Positions 15,057 to 24,590 of a stretch of 64,000 nt of DNA are shown one piece after another. The position numbers were made by a program, and so were the translations under genes. How positions within the stretch are numbered: position 1 is the first letter of the stretch; every line of letters begins with the position of its first letter. The notes beneath the pieces are model-generated. The model worked only from the letters and a program-made list of their open reading frames with translations, was not told where the DNA came from and made no database searches. The stretch is from assembly GCF_036231965.1 (NCBI RefSeq), contig NZ_CP109499.1:4960001-5024000 (forward strand), in the 5' to 3' direction. The DNA is from Streptomyces sp. NBC_01428. GTDB lineage: Bacteria > Actinomycetota > Actinomycetes > Streptomycetales > Streptomycetaceae.

Positions 15057-16624
15057 GCGCCGGTACGCACACGCTCCCCCCGACCGCTGCCACCGACGGG
15101 GAGCGGGCCACGCCGAGCCCGCGGTCCAGCGGGGCCGCCGTCGTCGCCCTCGCGCGCTTCGAGGCACGCGAACTGCTCCTCCAGATCCCGGTCCTGCTCT
15201 TCCTCGCGGTGTACGTCGCCTACACCGCGTGGACCCTGTTCTCCGGCCGTGAGGGCATGGACGAGTTCCCCGTCCTCCAGGACGTCGACCGGTCCACCCA
15301 GTCCGCCCCGCTGCTCCTCGCCATCGCCCTGTTCGTCGGGGTGAACCGCGCGGTGCTGCGATCGCGCCGCCAGTCCACCGACCGGCACTTCGACGTGCTG
15401 GTCATGGAGCCGTGGCGGCGGACGCTGGCCCACGCACTGTCCGTCCTGCCGTGCGTCGCGATCACCGCCCTGGTCGTCGGCTTCGAGTTCACCTGGGCGG
15501 CACTGAAGCCGGGCGCCGTCGGGCACGGTTCACCCGCCGAACTGGCCGTGGGCCCCCTGGTGATCCTGCTGGCCGGTGTCCTCGGCGTCCTGCTGGCGCG
15601 GCTGATCCCGGTCGGATTCGTCGCACCGCCCTTCGTGATCGGCGCCTACGCCCTCACCATCCTGGTCTCCGCGTCCACCCAGGGCGCGCACGGGGTGACC
15701 TGGCTCGGCCCGGTCGTCTCCGACGCCGGCGCGGACCCCTTCCCGTCCGACCTGCTGGGCCGCCCGGCCGCCTGGCACGCCCTCTATCTCATCGGCCTCA
15801 CCGCCCTGTTGCTCTGCCTCGCGGTCCTGCTGAGCGGTGGCCGGACCCGACTGCTCGCGGCCGTTGCGGTGATCGCCGCCGCCGCGACCGGTCTCGGAGT
15901 GGCCGGACAGTCCCCGGGCGACTCCGCCGCGCTGACCGCGGCCCGCGCGAAGGCCTCCGTCACCCCGCAGAAGGTGCAGGTCTGCATCGAACACGGACGG
16001 TCGACGTACTGCGCGTTCCCCGAGTGGGCCGGCCGCACCGCCGACTGGGCCGACATCGTGGACCGCATCCAGTCCCGCGCGGGCGGATCGGCCGGAGGGG
16101 AGCGGCTGACGGTGCGCCAGCGCATCGACGCCCGGTACGGCCTGCAGAGCGACGCCATGGTCACCCCGTCCGGCACACCGGGCACCGTGACGGTCGGCAC
16201 GCGCTGGGGCGGGAACCGCACCCCCGAGTTCGCCGTCGGCGTCGCCTCGGTGCTGGTCGCGGGGGACGAGAAGAGCGCCGGTGAGGCGTGCGACGCCCGC
16301 GTGGTGACCACCATGTGGCTGGCGCTGAGCACCCAGCCGGACCCGATGCAGTCCCTGCGCGACGTGCGGCTCGACGACAGCACGAAGGGCTCCGCCTACG
16401 TGCTCGCTCCCACCGGCAGTCGCTACATGACCGCCCAGCAGACCACCGTGGTGCGGGAGTTGCTGACCAAGCCGCACTACAGCGTGGCCGCCAAGGTCAA
16501 GGCCCACTGGACGGAGCTGACCTCACCGAAGACGCCCACGACCCGGGTGGCCGAACTGCTCGGCGTACCGGTCGGGGGCAAGGGCACGCCGGCGGACTCG
16601 GGGAGCGGATCGTGCGTGAGGTAG
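15053..16624 (+). CDS. ABC-2 type membrane protein with large extracytoplasmic domain
   Basis: 523 aa. The first half (about 40-290) contains six or more hydrophobic helices of an ABC-2-like permease. A 220-residue soluble C-terminal region follows, containing cysteines (VQVCIEHGRSTYCAFPEW and GEACDARVV) that could form disulfides outside the cell. No enzymatic motif was recognised there. A sensory or substrate-capturing outer domain attached to a transporter in a sigma/anti-sigma operon is suggestive of signalling, but that is inference. Confidence 0.78.
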   Translation: MSAGTHTLPPTAATDGERATPSPRSSGAAVVALARFEARELLLQIPVLLFLAVYVAYTAWTLFSGREGMDEFPVLQDVDRSTQSAPLLLAIALFVGVNRAVLRSRRQSTDRHFDVLVMEPWRRTLAHALSVLPCVAITALVVGFEFTWAALKPGAVGHGSPAELAVGPLVILLAGVLGVLLARLIPVGFVAPPFVIGAYALTILVSASTQGAHGVTWLGPVVSDAGADPFPSDLLGRPAAWHALYLIGLTALLLCLAVLLSGGRTRLLAAVAVIAAAATGLGVAGQSPGDSAALTAARAKASVTPQKVQVCIEHGRSTYCAFPEWAGRTADWADIVDRIQSRAGGSAGGERLTVRQRIDARYGLQSDAMVTPSGTPGTVTVGTRWGGNRTPEFAVGVASVLVAGDEKSAGEACDARVVTTMWLALSTQPDPMQSLRDVRLDDSTKGSAYVLAPTGSRYMTAQQTTVVRELLTKPHYSVAAKVKAHWTELTSPKTPTTRVAELLGVPVGGKGTPADSGSGSCVR

Positions 16625-17379
16625 ACGTGGCGGGTCGGCCGACGGGAGGCTCCGGCGGCTCCGCGGACGCTGATGAGCGGTTCGGAGAGGCTGCCGGACG
16701 GCCCGCGGGAGGAGCTGGGCGCCCCCGGGCTCACGAGGTCGCCGCCGTCCTCGTCCGACCGGTGTGGCGCACCCTGCCCCGCACGGCCCTGGCCGCGGGC
16801 GCGGTTCTCGGGCTGCTGCTGGCCTGCACACCGCGGATGCTCTCCGGCGAGGTCGACCCCTGGCTCTGCCTCAACCTGTTGCGGGCCGCCGCGCTCGCCT
16901 ACGCCCTGGGACTGGCCTTCCTGCTGGACGACCCGGCCCGGCACACCACGGCCGCGGTGCCGACGCGGCGGCCGGTACGGATCGGGGTGCGACTGGGACT
17001 CGTCGCTCCGCTGACGGCGGCATGGTGGACGGCGGCCCTGTTCCTCGTACCCGAGGCGGGCCGGCCGCCCGTGGGGGCCGTCACCCTGGAGGCGGCGGCC
17101 CTCACCGTCCTCGCGCTGGCCGCCGCCACCGTGGCCGTACGGCTCTCGGAGGCGACCGAACCGGGCCTCGCGGTGTCCGCGGGACTCGTGGGCACCGTCT
17201 TCACGGCGGCCCTGCTGCTCCCCGAGCGCTGGGAGCTCTTCGTCGCGACGAATGACCCCCACTGGGACGACGCGCACCGGAGATGGGCGGGCGTCCTGGT
17301 CGTGTCGGTGCTGGTAGGGGCGGGCAGCCTCGCCGAGCCCCTGCGGCGGCGGAGAGCGACCGTCCCCGGCCGCCGCTGA
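16612..17379 (+). CDS. Membrane protein of unknown function, last gene of the ECF operon
   Basis: 255 aa from the GTG at 16612, with the ribosome site GGGGAG and a 13-bp overlap with the upstream gene; a GTG at 16627 is an alternative. After a Gly/Ala-rich 45-residue N terminus the protein has six hydrophobic segments. No family was recognised. Its position argues for a second permease subunit of the same ABC system. Confidence 0.7.
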   Translation: MREVDVAGRPTGGSGGSADADERFGEAAGRPAGGAGRPRAHEVAAVLVRPVWRTLPRTALAAGAVLGLLLACTPRMLSGEVDPWLCLNLLRAAALAYALGLAFLLDDPARHTTAAVPTRRPVRIGVRLGLVAPLTAAWWTAALFLVPEAGRPPVGAVTLEAAALTVLALAAATVAVRLSEATEPGLAVSAGLVGTVFTAALLLPERWELFVATNDPHWDDAHRRWAGVLVVSVLVGAGSLAEPLRRRRATVPGRR

Positions 17380-17470
17380 CGTCAACCGCCGGGGCCCGGA
17401 GCCGGAGCCGAGGCCGGGACGGGGGTCGGGGCCGCTCGCGGGCGGATCGTTTCCCCCCGTCGCGGACCTG

Positions 17471-17592
17471 GACCGCTGTTTCCTACCGGATCCGGACCGC
17501 TGTTTCCTACCGGACCAGGGCCTGTATCCCGTCCCGGACCGGCGCTTGTATCCCGTCCCGGACCGGCGCTTGTATCCCGGGCCAGGGCCGGT
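17471..17592. repeat. 24-bp minisatellite-like tandem repeat
   Basis: Units of 24 bp lie at 17471-17494 and 17495-17518 (GACCGCTGTTTCCTACCGGA core), then at 17521-17544, 17545-17568 and 17569-17592 (CTTGTATCCCGTCCCGGACC core), with a 2-bp slip between the groups. They fill most of the 17380-17631 gap, between the converging ECF operon and mshD. No gene is supported here. Confidence 0.8.
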
Positions 17593-17631
17593 GTCGCCTC
17601 CCGGACCGCGGGGCTCCGTCCCGGACCGGGG

Positions 17632-18558
17632 TCAGGACTCCGTTCGGTACATCAGGTCGGTCTCGTGGGTGACGAAGCCGAGGCGTTCGTAGACGGCGAC
17701 GGCCGGCTTGTTGTCGGCGTCCACGTAGAGCATCGCGGTGGGGAGGCCCTGGGCGGCGAGATGGCGGAGCCCGATCGTGGTCAGGGCCTTGCCGAGGCCG
17801 CCACCCTGGACGCCCGGGCGCACACCGAGGACGTACACCTCACCGAGGCCCTCCTCGGCGTGCACCTTCGTCCAGTGGAAGCCGACGAGTTCGTCGCCGC
17901 GGAAGGCGAGGAAGAAGCCGGCCGGGTCGAACCACGCCTCGCCGATCCGGTCGTCCAGGTCGCGCTGCGTGAGGGAGCCCTGCTCGGGGTGGTGCGCGAA
18001 GGCGGCGGCGTTCACGGCGAGCCAGGCGGTGTCGTCCTGTCCCGGTACGAAGGCACGGACGCTCACGCCCTCCGGCAGTTTCGGGTCGGCCAGATCGAGG
18101 CCCTCCAACGGGCGCCGCATCTGGCGCAGTTCACGGAAGAGGGTGAGGCCGAGGACCTGGGCGAGATGCCGGGCGGCGGAGTGGCCGCCGTGCGCCCACA
18201 CCCGCAGGCGCTTGCCGGACTCGTTGAGCATGGCCGTGCCGAGCGCGCGTCCGTGCCCGCGTCCCCGGTGCGCCGGGTGGACGACCAGTTCGGCGGCCGG
18301 GGCCTCGACCGGGTCGGTGTCCTCCAGCTGGCCGTAGCCGACCAGTTCGTCGCCGAGGGTCAGCAGCAGGTGCCGGACGCCCTCGCGGGCCCCGCCCTTC
18401 AGCTGTAGCCGCCCCTGCTCGGACACCGCCTGCTGCCCGTCCTCCAGGGCGGCCTCCGAGAGCAGCCGGAGCACGTCCTCGGCCTGGTCCGGGGAGAGCT
18501 CGGAGTAGGTCGCGATCGAGCGCGAGCTGGCGAGGGGTGACGTGTCGTCGCTGGTCAT
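17632..18558 (-). CDS. mshD: Mycothiol synthase (mycothiol acetyltransferase)
   Basis: 308 aa from the ATG at 18558 (MTSDDTSPLASS); the frame is open further upstream but the extra part has no domain. It contains two tandem GNAT folds, as MshD does: an N-terminal one with VVHPAHRGRGHGRALG and an active C-terminal one with VLGVRPGVQGGGLGKAL, the acetyl-CoA binding loop. MshD acetylates Cys-GlcN-Ins in the last step of mycothiol synthesis. The ends DADNKPAVAVYERLGFVTHE and LMYRTES are typical of the family. It is transcribed alone, divergent from the 5'-nucleotidase. Confidence 0.93.
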   Translation of the reverse strand: MTSDDTSPLASSRSIATYSELSPDQAEDVLRLLSEAALEDGQQAVSEQGRLQLKGGAREGVRHLLLTLGDELVGYGQLEDTDPVEAPAAELVVHPAHRGRGHGRALGTAMLNESGKRLRVWAHGGHSAARHLAQVLGLTLFRELRQMRRPLEGLDLADPKLPEGVSVRAFVPGQDDTAWLAVNAAAFAHHPEQGSLTQRDLDDRIGEAWFDPAGFFLAFRGDELVGFHWTKVHAEEGLGEVYVLGVRPGVQGGGLGKALTTIGLRHLAAQGLPTAMLYVDADNKPAVAVYERLGFVTHETDLMYRTES

Positions 18559-18906
18559 GGATACGAGGGTACGGCGCGGTGATTGGGGGACAAGCGGTTG
18601 GACGGAGTCGATGTGGATCGTGGCGGGGCGAGGTCCCGTGCGGGTGCGGGGCGGCCCTGCGGACGGCGCGGGGTGAGTGCGGTGCCGCGCGATGGGCTCC
18701 CGGGAGCGGGGCGTCAGCCTCCGGTGAGCCGATGGCAACCAGTCCGTGACCCGAACCCCCTGTTGTGCTACGCGCGTTGATTCTAAAGTGCGTGCAAAAG
18801 CCACGGCTGTCACAGAGACCGCACAGCCCGCCCGGCCCGCGCACGCACCACCCTCTCGACCGAACCACCAGCCCGGCTCGCAGGACCCGCACCGCCCGCC
18901 CGTTCC

Positions 18907-18934
18907 GTGCACATCGCACGGTGCATATGGCACG
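18907..18934. repeat. Two copies of a 14-bp palindromic element (locus 1)
   Basis: GTGCACATCGCACG (18907-18920) is followed directly by GTGCATATGGCACG (18921-18934). Each unit contains GTGC-N5-GCAC. Three related units occur at 59942-59983. It lies in the 441-bp gap before the secreted nucleotidase (18559-18999), which otherwise holds no gene. Confidence 0.7.
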
Positions 18935-18937
18935 TCA

Positions 18938-18955
18938 GTTCAGTCCGGTTCAGTC
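18938..18955 (+). promoter_or_regulatory. Direct repeat GTTCAGTC upstream of the 5'-nucleotidase
   Basis: GTTCAGTC occurs at 18938 and again at 18948, a 10-bp period. It resembles PhoP direct-repeat units (GTTCA core), but those are spaced 11 bp apart. PhoP control of secreted nucleotidases is known in streptomycetes, so this is a candidate only. Confidence 0.4.
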
Positions 18956-18999
18956 ACGACCCACCGCTTTCGCCTCTCACCGTTCTCCAGGGGGGAACC

Positions 19000-20799
19000 A
19001 TGCCGCCCACCTTCCGGCACAGACGAACTCATCGACTCCTCGCGGCCGCCGCGGGTCTCGCCACCGTGGGTGCGCTGGCCGCGGCGATGCCCGCCAGCGC
19101 GCACCAGGACGACGCGACCCCGCTGCACCACCACGGCAGCGGCCGCTACCAGGACGTCCAGCTGCTCTCCTTCAACGACCTGCACGGCAACCTGGAGCCG
19201 CCGACCGGCTCCTCCGGCCGTGTCACGGAGCTGCAGCCCGACGGCACGACGAAGACCATCGACGCGGGTGGCGTCGAGTACCTGGCCACGCACCTGCGCG
19301 ACGCCCGCAAGGGCAACAAGTACTCGATCACGGCCGCCGCCGGTGACATGGTCGGCGCCTCTCCCCTGATCTCCGGGCTCTTCCACGACGAGCCGACGAT
19401 CGACGCGCTGAACAAGCTCGACCTGGACGTGACGAGCGTCGGCAACCACGAGTTCGACGAGGGCGCCAAGGAGCTGGCCCGCCTGCAGAAGGGCGGCTGC
19501 CACCCGACGGACGGCTGCTACGACAAGAAGGCGAAGTTCAAGGGCGCCGATTTCCCCTACCTCGCGGCGAACGTCACCGACGAGAAGACCAAGAAGCCGA
19601 TCCTCAAGCCCTACTGGGTCTGGAAGAAGAACGGCGTCAAGGTCGGCTTCATCGGCGTCACGCTGGAGGGCACGCCGAACATCGTCTCCGCCGAGGGCGT
19701 CAAGGGCCTGAAGTTCGGCGACGAGGTCGAGACGATCAACAAGTACGCCAAGGAACTCCAGCGGCAGGGCGTGAAGTCCATCGTCGCGCTGATCCACGAG
19801 GGCGGGGCGCCCGCCTCGCAGTCGTACAACTACGACTGTGACAGCCCCGGCGCGGGCGACGGCATCTCCGGGCCGATCGTCGACATCGCCAAGAACGTCA
19901 CGCCGGCCGTCGACGCCCTGGTCACCGGCCACACCCACCAGGCCTACGCGTGCACCATCCCCGACCCGGCCGGCAACCCCCGCATGGTCACCTCGGCCTC
20001 CTCCTTCGGCCGGCTCTACACGGACACCACGCTGACCTACGACCGCCGGACCGGCGACATCGCGCGCACGGCGGTCAAGTCCGCGAACCACGTGGTCACC
20101 CGTGACGTCGCCAAGGCGGCCGACCTGACGTCGCTGATCGCCAAGTGGAACGCGCTCTCCGCGCCCATCGCCTCGCGTCCCATCGGCTACATCGCCGGTG
20201 ACATCGGCAACGCCGGCACCGAGTCCCCCCTCGGCGACCTGATCGCCGACGCGCAGCTCGCGTACGGCAAGTCCGTCGACGCCGAGGCCGACCTCGCCGT
20301 GATGAACCCGGGCGGCATCCGTGCCGGGCTCACCTACACGGCGAGCGGCAGCGAGGGCGACGGCGTCGTGACCTTCGGCGAGGCGTACACGGTCCAGCCG
20401 TTCGCCAACACGGTCAACCTGGTCGACCTCACCGGCGCCCAGGTGGTCACCGCGCTCCAGCAGCAGGTCAGCGGTGCCAACGAGGCCTCCCCGAAGATCC
20501 TCCAGATCTCCAAGGGCCTCACCTACACCCTCGACCTGACGAAGACCGGCGCGGCCCGCGTCGTCGCCGACTCGGTCGAGCTGAACGGCACGGCCATCGA
20601 CCCGGCCGCCACCTACCGCGTCGCGATGAACTCCTTCCTCGCGGGCGGCGGCGACGGCTTCGCGGAACTCGGCAAGGGCACCAACGTCCGGGTCGGCAAC
20701 GACGACCTCGCGGCCCTGGAGAGCTACCTGACGGCCGGCTCCTCCGCCACGGCGCCGTACCCGGTCCCGGCCGCGGACCGGATCACGATCGTCAAGTAG
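19000..20799 (+). CDS. Secreted 5'-nucleotidase / metallophosphoesterase
   Basis: 599 aa from the ATG at 19000 with the strong ribosome site GGGGGG. The signal peptide runs to about residue 34 (AAAMPASA). The metallophosphoesterase domain (about 48-330) shows LLSFNDLHGN, GDMVGASPL, SVGNHEFDEG and VTGHTHQAY, which hold the two-metal ligands. The C-terminal 5'-nucleotidase domain (about 370-590) has NPGGIRAGL, GEAYTVQPFANT and MNSFLAGGGDGF, which bind substrate. It releases phosphate from extracellular nucleotides. No sorting signal or anchor is present, so it should be freely secreted. Phosphate-response genes lie nearby. Confidence 0.94.
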   Translation: MPPTFRHRRTHRLLAAAAGLATVGALAAAMPASAHQDDATPLHHHGSGRYQDVQLLSFNDLHGNLEPPTGSSGRVTELQPDGTTKTIDAGGVEYLATHLRDARKGNKYSITAAAGDMVGASPLISGLFHDEPTIDALNKLDLDVTSVGNHEFDEGAKELARLQKGGCHPTDGCYDKKAKFKGADFPYLAANVTDEKTKKPILKPYWVWKKNGVKVGFIGVTLEGTPNIVSAEGVKGLKFGDEVETINKYAKELQRQGVKSIVALIHEGGAPASQSYNYDCDSPGAGDGISGPIVDIAKNVTPAVDALVTGHTHQAYACTIPDPAGNPRMVTSASSFGRLYTDTTLTYDRRTGDIARTAVKSANHVVTRDVAKAADLTSLIAKWNALSAPIASRPIGYIAGDIGNAGTESPLGDLIADAQLAYGKSVDAEADLAVMNPGGIRAGLTYTASGSEGDGVVTFGEAYTVQPFANTVNLVDLTGAQVVTALQQQVSGANEASPKILQISKGLTYTLDLTKTGAARVVADSVELNGTAIDPAATYRVAMNSFLAGGGDGFAELGKGTNVRVGNDDLAALESYLTAGSSATAPYPVPAADRITIVK

Positions 20800-20888
20800 T
20801 CCCGCGGTACCGCCGCCGATCGTGAAGTTGATCGCATACGGGCGGTAGCAGTTGCGGTCAGGGGCGGTACGCATGGTCGGATGAGACG

Positions 20889-22100
20889 ATGCGTACCCCC
20901 CACCGCATAGCCACGCATTCCTTTCCGAACCCCTACGAAGAACTGGGTGCCCTCGACGGCACCGGGCCGCTGGAGGACTTCCTCCACGAGGACCTTCCCC
21001 GGGACGACCTCCCGGAGGACCCGGACGACGGCTGGTCCCCGCCCAACCACCGGCGCGGCAGCCGGCGCCGCCGCAGGCGCTTCGCCGGTCTCCCGTTCGC
21101 CGTCAAGGCGTCCGCCACGGTCCTGGCCCTCGCGGCCTTCCTCGCCCTCGGCGACCGCTGGGCGGTGCTGTACGCCGAGCACCGGGCGGCCGACAAGCTC
21201 AAGGACCAGCTGCATCTGACCGCGGCCCCCGAGGTCGAGATCGGCGGCTTCCCCTTCCTCACCCAGCTCGCCGACCAGCGGCTGGACTCGGTGAAGGTGA
21301 CCGTGCCCGACGTGGCCGCCGACCGGGTGTCCCTGGCGAAGGTGTCGGCGACGGCGACGAACGTCCGGCTCGACGGCGACGGCCCGACCTCCGTGCGCGG
21401 CGCCCGCATTCCCCAGATGCACGGCGAGGTCCTGCTGTCCTTCGAAGACCTGAACCGTGAACTGGGTGCCTCGCAGGTCACGTTCACCGGGCACGGCCGT
21501 GACCAGGTGCGGGCGCGCGGCACCCTGCCCGTCGCCGGGCACGATCTGCAGCTGCGGGCCGACGCGCGCATCCAGCGGGACGGCGCGCGCGGCATCTCCA
21601 CCCACATCGGCGGCATGCGTCTGGACATCGGCGACCTCGCGACCTACCGCCCCGGCGCGCGCGCCTCGGAAGGCCTGCACCTCACCCGGGACACGGCCGC
21701 CCGGCTCGGCAAGGAGGCCGGGAAGGCACGGGCGCTGCTCGCCGTTCCCTCGATCGTCCACCGGCTCGGGGTGCCCGACTCCGCGGTCCGTGAGGCACTT
21801 CGTGACGACACCAAGCTGGCGTCCCTGACCGGGGCACCCGCCTTCGTCCACCAGGCGATGCGGCTGAACCTGTTCGACGTGGCGGCCGCCCACCCGGAGC
21901 TCCTGAAGCGCCTCGGCTTCGACCCCTCCCTGCTCCAGGGCCTCACCCGTCTCACCCGTCCCGTTCTCGCCGACCAGCTCTCGCTGGGCTTCCAGCTGCC
22001 GCACCCGGCGGACGGAGCGGTGAACCTGCGGGACGTGCGGGTCGAGCGCGACGGTATCCGGGTCCAGGTGGCGGGCACGGACCTGCGGGTCGGGCACTGA
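20889..22100 (+). CDS. DUF2993 domain membrane-anchored protein
   Basis: 403 aa. A charged cytoplasmic N terminus of about 65 residues (ending in a run of arginines) precedes one transmembrane helix near 70-90, then the DUF2993 region (EVEIGGFPFLTQLADQRLDSV). Members such as LmeA of mycobacteria are periplasmic lipid-binding proteins involved in cell-envelope glycolipids. A second, shorter member lies at 32929. The central 200 residues have no recognised motif. The ribosome site (GGATGAG) is weak. Confidence 0.82.
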   Translation: MRTPHRIATHSFPNPYEELGALDGTGPLEDFLHEDLPRDDLPEDPDDGWSPPNHRRGSRRRRRRFAGLPFAVKASATVLALAAFLALGDRWAVLYAEHRAADKLKDQLHLTAAPEVEIGGFPFLTQLADQRLDSVKVTVPDVAADRVSLAKVSATATNVRLDGDGPTSVRGARIPQMHGEVLLSFEDLNRELGASQVTFTGHGRDQVRARGTLPVAGHDLQLRADARIQRDGARGISTHIGGMRLDIGDLATYRPGARASEGLHLTRDTAARLGKEAGKARALLAVPSIVHRLGVPDSAVREALRDDTKLASLTGAPAFVHQAMRLNLFDVAAAHPELLKRLGFDPSLLQGLTRLTRPVLADQLSLGFQLPHPADGAVNLRDVRVERDGIRVQVAGTDLRVGH

Positions 22101-22113
22101 CCCGACCCGCGGG

Positions 22114-23585
22114 TCAGGGCAGCTCGGGCGGAGCGGCCGGGGCGCCGGGCAGCCGTACGGTCGCGATCGTGCCGCCGTCCTCCGCCGGGCGCAGCGACAC
22201 CTCGCCGCCGGCCTGCTGGACCGTACGGGCCACGATGGACAGGCCGAGGCCCGATCCCGGCAGGGCCCGCGCGTCCGGCGAGCGCCAGAAACGGTCGAAG
22301 ACGTGCGGGAGTTCGTCGGTGGGGATGCCGGGGCCGTGGTCGCGCACGCTCAGCTCACCGGCGTGCAGCCGTACGTCGACCGTGCCGCCCGGCGGGCTGA
22401 ACTTCACCGCGTTGTCGAGGATGTTGACGATCGCGCGCTCCAGGGCGGAGGGCTCCGCCCGGACGAACCAGGGTTCCAGGTCCGCCGTGATCGTCAGCTC
22501 CGGGCCGCGCAGCCGCGCCCTGCGCAGGGCCGCCTCCACGGTGTCCTGGAGCGCCACGACCTCCACCCGGTCGCCCGCGTGCGCCTCGTCCGACCGGGAC
22601 AGCGTCTGGAGGTCGCCGATGAGCGCCGCCAGTTCGGTCATCTGCGCGGTCACGGAGGCGAGCAGCGCCTTGCGGTCCGCCGGGGGGATCGGCCGGCCCG
22701 TCTCCTCGCTCCGGGTGAGGAGTTCGATGTTCGTCCGCAACGAGGTCAACGGCGTCCGCAGCTCGTGCCCGGCGTCGGCGATGAGCTGCTGCTGCAACTC
22801 GCGTGAGCTGGCGAGGGAGGCGGTCATCGAGTTGAACGACTCCGAGAGCCGCGCGATCTCGTCGTTTCCCTCGACCGGGATCCGGACGGTGAGGTCTTCC
22901 GTCCGGGCGACGTGCTCGACGGTCTCGGTGAGCTTGTCGACCGGGCGAAGCCCGGCCCGAGCCACCCAGAGCCCAGCGGCACCGGCGCCGAGAACTCCGA
23001 TGCCGCCGACGAGGAGAAGGACCAGGGCCAACTCGTTCAAGGTGGCATTGGTGCCTTTGAGGGGGACGGCGTACATGGTCGCCGCGTCCTTGATGATCGT
23101 CGTGGTGCCGTCCGGATTGGAGATCATCAAGGGGACGGTCAGGACCCGGACCGGGTTGCCCTTGGTGTCGGTACCGTCCCGGAAGGTGCCGTGACCGGCC
23201 ACGGGGTTCTTGGCGAAGTCCGTGTCGCTGCCGGCGACCTCGATCTTGCCCGGTGATACGGAGGCGACGCAGGACTCACCGTCCGCCGTGACCACCTGGA
23301 GGTAGGACTCGAACTGCGCCCGGAATCCGCCGGCGTCGGTCGGCGACTGTCCGGACGGGTCGACCTCGGAGCCGTTGCAGTTGCTGATGGTGCTCACCAG
23401 CTTTCCGCCCTGAGGACGGTTGGCCGAGGACTGCAACTCATTGTTCAGTTCGTCGTACAGCTTGCCCTGGACGATGAACCAGCACGTCACCGACACCGCC
23501 GCCACCGCGAACGCCACCGCTGCCGCTACCAGGAGGGCGAGCCGGGAACGCAGGGGCAGCGACCTGAACCGGCGGAACAGTCCTT

Positions 23586-23589
<4 letters not shown>
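22114..23589 (-). CDS. Sensor histidine kinase (MprB-like)
   Basis: 491 aa. Helices lie near 17-40 and 187-210 and flank an extracytoplasmic sensor of about 145 residues with cysteines at 71 and 107. HAMP follows (about 211-264), then the dimerisation domain with the phospho-accepting histidine 275 in ADAGHELRTPL. The ATPase domain has NILDNAVKFS (N box), DHGPGIP (G1) and GSGLGLSIVART (G2). It overlaps the response regulator gene by 4 bp. The organisation and protease partner resemble mycobacterial MprAB-PepD, so envelope stress is a sensible guess for the signal. Confidence 0.92.
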
Positions 23590-24317
<728 letters not shown>

Positions 24318-24397
24318 GGATGTGGGTTCCTCGGGTGGGATGGGGGTCGTGGCCGGGTGCTTTCAGCGTCGCACGTCGCGGGCTGTCCCGGAATGGA

Positions 24398-24577
24398 TCA
24401 GCTTCGTACGGTACGGCGGCGGGCCGGGGCCCGGCGCGCGGCGGGCCGGGAGGCGGCCGGGGCCAGCTCCGGGGCCCGCCGGACCGGCGCGTGCAGTGCG
24501 CGGGCGACCGCGAGGGCCAGGCCGAGGCCGGACGGGTCGTCGCCGGTCACGGTGTGCGCGACGTGCTGGATCTTCAT
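24398..24577 (-). CDS. Small basic protein between htrA-like gene and response regulator
   Basis: 59 aa, starting at the ATG 24577 with a perfect GGAGGT ribosome site. It begins MKIQHVAHTVTGDDPSG and continues into a helical Ala/Arg/Pro-rich tail ending RRRTVRS. It lies 13 bp after the protease stop and 80 bp before the response regulator, on the same strand, so it belongs to the operon. No family was recognised. The good ribosome site and operon position are the arguments that it is real. It has no signal peptide or membrane segment. Confidence 0.6.
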   Translation of the reverse strand: MKIQHVAHTVTGDDPSGLGLALAVARALHAPVRRAPELAPAASRPAARRAPARRRTVRS

Positions 24578-24590
24578 GGCGACCTCCGGG

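Noticed and set aside
17283..17672. ORF with eight-residue repeats (CIPSRTGA)
   Set aside because: Produced by the 24-bp minisatellite; overlaps the end of a real gene and lacks a ribosome site.
18938..18955. GTTCAGTC repeats as a proven PHO box
   Set aside because: The period is 10 bp, not 11, and flanking units do not match, so it is kept only as a weak candidate.
18940..20874. 644-aa minus-strand ORF opposite the 5'-nucleotidase
   Set aside because: Antisense reading of a clear metallophosphoesterase gene; composition is Asp/Arg/Gly-biased as expected of a shadow.
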